Assembly (NCBI RefSeq): GCF_900115045.1
Contig: NZ_FOVC01000001.1
Location: 372,001 to 436,000, forward strand
From: Izhakiella capsodis
GTDB lineage: Bacteria; Pseudomonadota; Gammaproteobacteria; Enterobacterales; Enterobacteriaceae
Length of the DNA stretch: 64,000 bases
Direction: 5' to 3'
Position 1 is the stretch's first letter. Every line of letters starts with the position of its first letter. The translations under genes and the position numbers were made by a program. This document shows, in pieces, positions 63,131 to 64,000 of the stretch. Under the pieces are notes generated by a model that was given only the letters and a program-made list of their open reading frames with translations, was not told the origin of the DNA and did not search any database.

Positions 63131-63540
63131 TTAAGGCCGGGGCTGAGGACTTCGCCTGTCAGAGTGTGGCGGGAAGAGCAAGCAGTATGGCATTTTACGG
63201 TTATCCGGCGCTATGGACTTTACGCAGGATCTCAGTGACAGATCGTCTTCGCCTTCCATGGCTGCCAGTGATGCGGCCATGTTGTTAAAGCGAATAAGAC
63301 CTGATGAGTGAATGCGAATAACGCACTCTGGCCGCTCACGACCATCGACGATGATCTGATAGCTCCCCGGTTTGACGTCATCCACGCTCTTCTGCTGATA
63401 AGACGCCTGCGAGCAGCGGGTGGCCGTTTTTATGCCTCGTACGACCAGCGCCGTAAGCCTGCCAAGCACTGCAGGCGAATGACCGAATGCCCATGTTTTA
63501 GCTCCGGATTTAACTGTTTGAGTTGTTCAACAGTGGACAT
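63131..63540 (-). pseudogene. Degraded ASCH-domain protein
   Basis: From an ATG at 63540 the minus strand reads MSTVEQLKQLNPELK, then must shift frame near 63490 to continue WAFGHSPAVLGRLTALVVRGIKTATRCSQ and PGSYQIIVDGRERPECVIRI and EGEDDLSL. After that the expected YWRxxH motif is lost; the other frame gives ILRKVHSAG and a stop. The GIKTAT and VIRI features are typical of ASCH domains, thought to bind RNA. Two frame breaks mark it as a relic. Confidence 0.7.
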
Positions 63541-63785
63541 TATGCAACCTGATGCCCCAGGGAGAGGTATTTGCAGCCGATGTTACCATCAACCAGCCAG
63601 CCGGATGAACGTCAGGGGCGGCAACGTCGGCGATCTTTTTGCGCCGCCGATGTTCGCCCGGTGGCTGAAGTGGGCCAGGGTGCGACACGTCGGGCGGTGG
63701 GAGCAGTGAGCGCCTAGCTCAGCCACGCAGCAGGAAAAAATTGAAGAGCCATATTCGCTGATGGCCGCTAGTTAACCACGCTGTG
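63541..63785. other. Spacer between the ASCH relic and the fumarase end
   Basis: No gene recognised in 245 bp; a plus-strand frame ending at 63709 looks like chance. Confidence 0.35.
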
Positions 63786-64000
63786 TTACTTCAGGCAGGC
63801 TGTACACGGGGTATGGATTTGCTGGAAGAAGTCATTTCCTTTATCATCAACCAGAATAAACGCCGGGAAATTTTCTACTTCGATTTTCCAGATAGCCTCC
63901 ATTCCCAGTTCGGCGTACTCCACGCACTCCAGCTGCTTTATGCTCTGCTGCGCCAGTACCGCTGCCGGACCGCCAATGCTGCCGAGATAGAAACCACCAT
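63786..64000 (-). CDS. fumA: Class I fumarate hydratase (3' end only)
   Basis: The minus strand from the window edge to TAA at 63786 encodes 70 residues ending GMEAIWKIEVENFPAFILVDDKGNDFFQ and then CTACLK, nearly the same as the C-terminus of E. coli FumA/FumB, the iron-sulphur fumarases. GFYLGSIGGPAAVLAQQSIK near the edge is also typical. FumA or FumB cannot be told apart from this end; the rest lies outside the window. Confidence 0.9.
   Translation of the reverse strand, partial: GGFYLGSIGGPAAVLAQQSIKQLECVEYAELGMEAIWKIEVENFPAFILVDDKGNDFFQQIHTPCTACLK

Noticed and set aside
1..64000. CRISPR array, tRNA, rRNA, IS element or defence island
   Set aside because: Reading through the window I found no spaced direct repeats, no T-loop-like GTTCGAATC blocks in a plausible fold, no transposase and no restriction or toxin-antitoxin genes. 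A tRNA or covariance search would be needed to exclude small RNAs.

Overview
This window reads as ordinary chromosome of a motile enterobacterium of the Erwinia/Pantoea group (Erwiniaceae). Most proteins are close in sequence and order to Escherichia coli ones (icd, the flhDC-mot-che-flhBAE flagellar block, argS, cmoAB, yecED, aspS-nudB-yebC-ruvCAB, ghrA-ycdXY, treA, fumA). The extra genes (aguAB, treX/Y/Z, BLUF-EAL, clade III catalase) and several eroded pseudogenes fit a plant-associated Erwinia-like organism. The genus is inferred from these genes, not proven. I saw no rRNA, tRNA, CRISPR array, intact IS element or prophage.

Layout. 1-2.8 kb: rluE (cut by the window edge), icd, and an 800 bp spacer. 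2.8-10.7 kb: a run of stress and envelope genes: crcB behind a fluoride riboswitch, an AriR/YmgB-like regulator, a YghA-like SDR, a catalase, a small secreted protein, a broken MBL-fold hydrolase, ldcA, mltE, a broken DUF883 gene and a YeaQ/YmgE membrane protein. 10.7-13.9 kb: a gene graveyard with remnants of a glycosyltransferase and a Wzx flippase. 13.9-28.3 kb: aguBA (agmatine to putrescine), a BLUF-EAL photoreceptor, a CsbD protein, treZ-treY-glgX, a DUF1275 membrane protein and otsBA. 28.3-43.8 kb: a long flhDC leader, flhDC, motAB-cheAW, one MCP with cheRBYZ, and flhBAE. 43.9-61.2 kb: housekeeping genes in E. coli-like order. 61.2-64 kb: treA, an ASCH-domain pseudogene and the 3' end of a class I fumarase.

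How the parts work together. Trehalose can be made from glucan (GlgX/TreY/TreZ) and from UDP-glucose (OtsA/OtsB), and is split in the periplasm by TreA, so nearly the whole trehalose economy lies in this window. It is mixed with catalase, CsbD, YeaQ/YmgE, DUF883 and AriR-like genes, which suggests a general-stress region. The flagellar block holds the master regulator, stator, a complete one-receptor chemotaxis pathway and the export gate. Two sigma-28 promoters (TAAA..-N11-GCCGATAA) are readable, one inside the end of flhC and one before the MCP gene.

I found no clearly new multi-gene system. The most interesting signals are regulatory: a six-codon minigene whose Shine-Dalgarno can be locked in a hairpin in the flhD leader, a sigma-28 promoter separated from motA by a terminator-like hairpin, three copies of a TAAATTATC palindrome before the catalase, and a fluoride riboswitch whose aptamer 3' strand is shared with a terminator.
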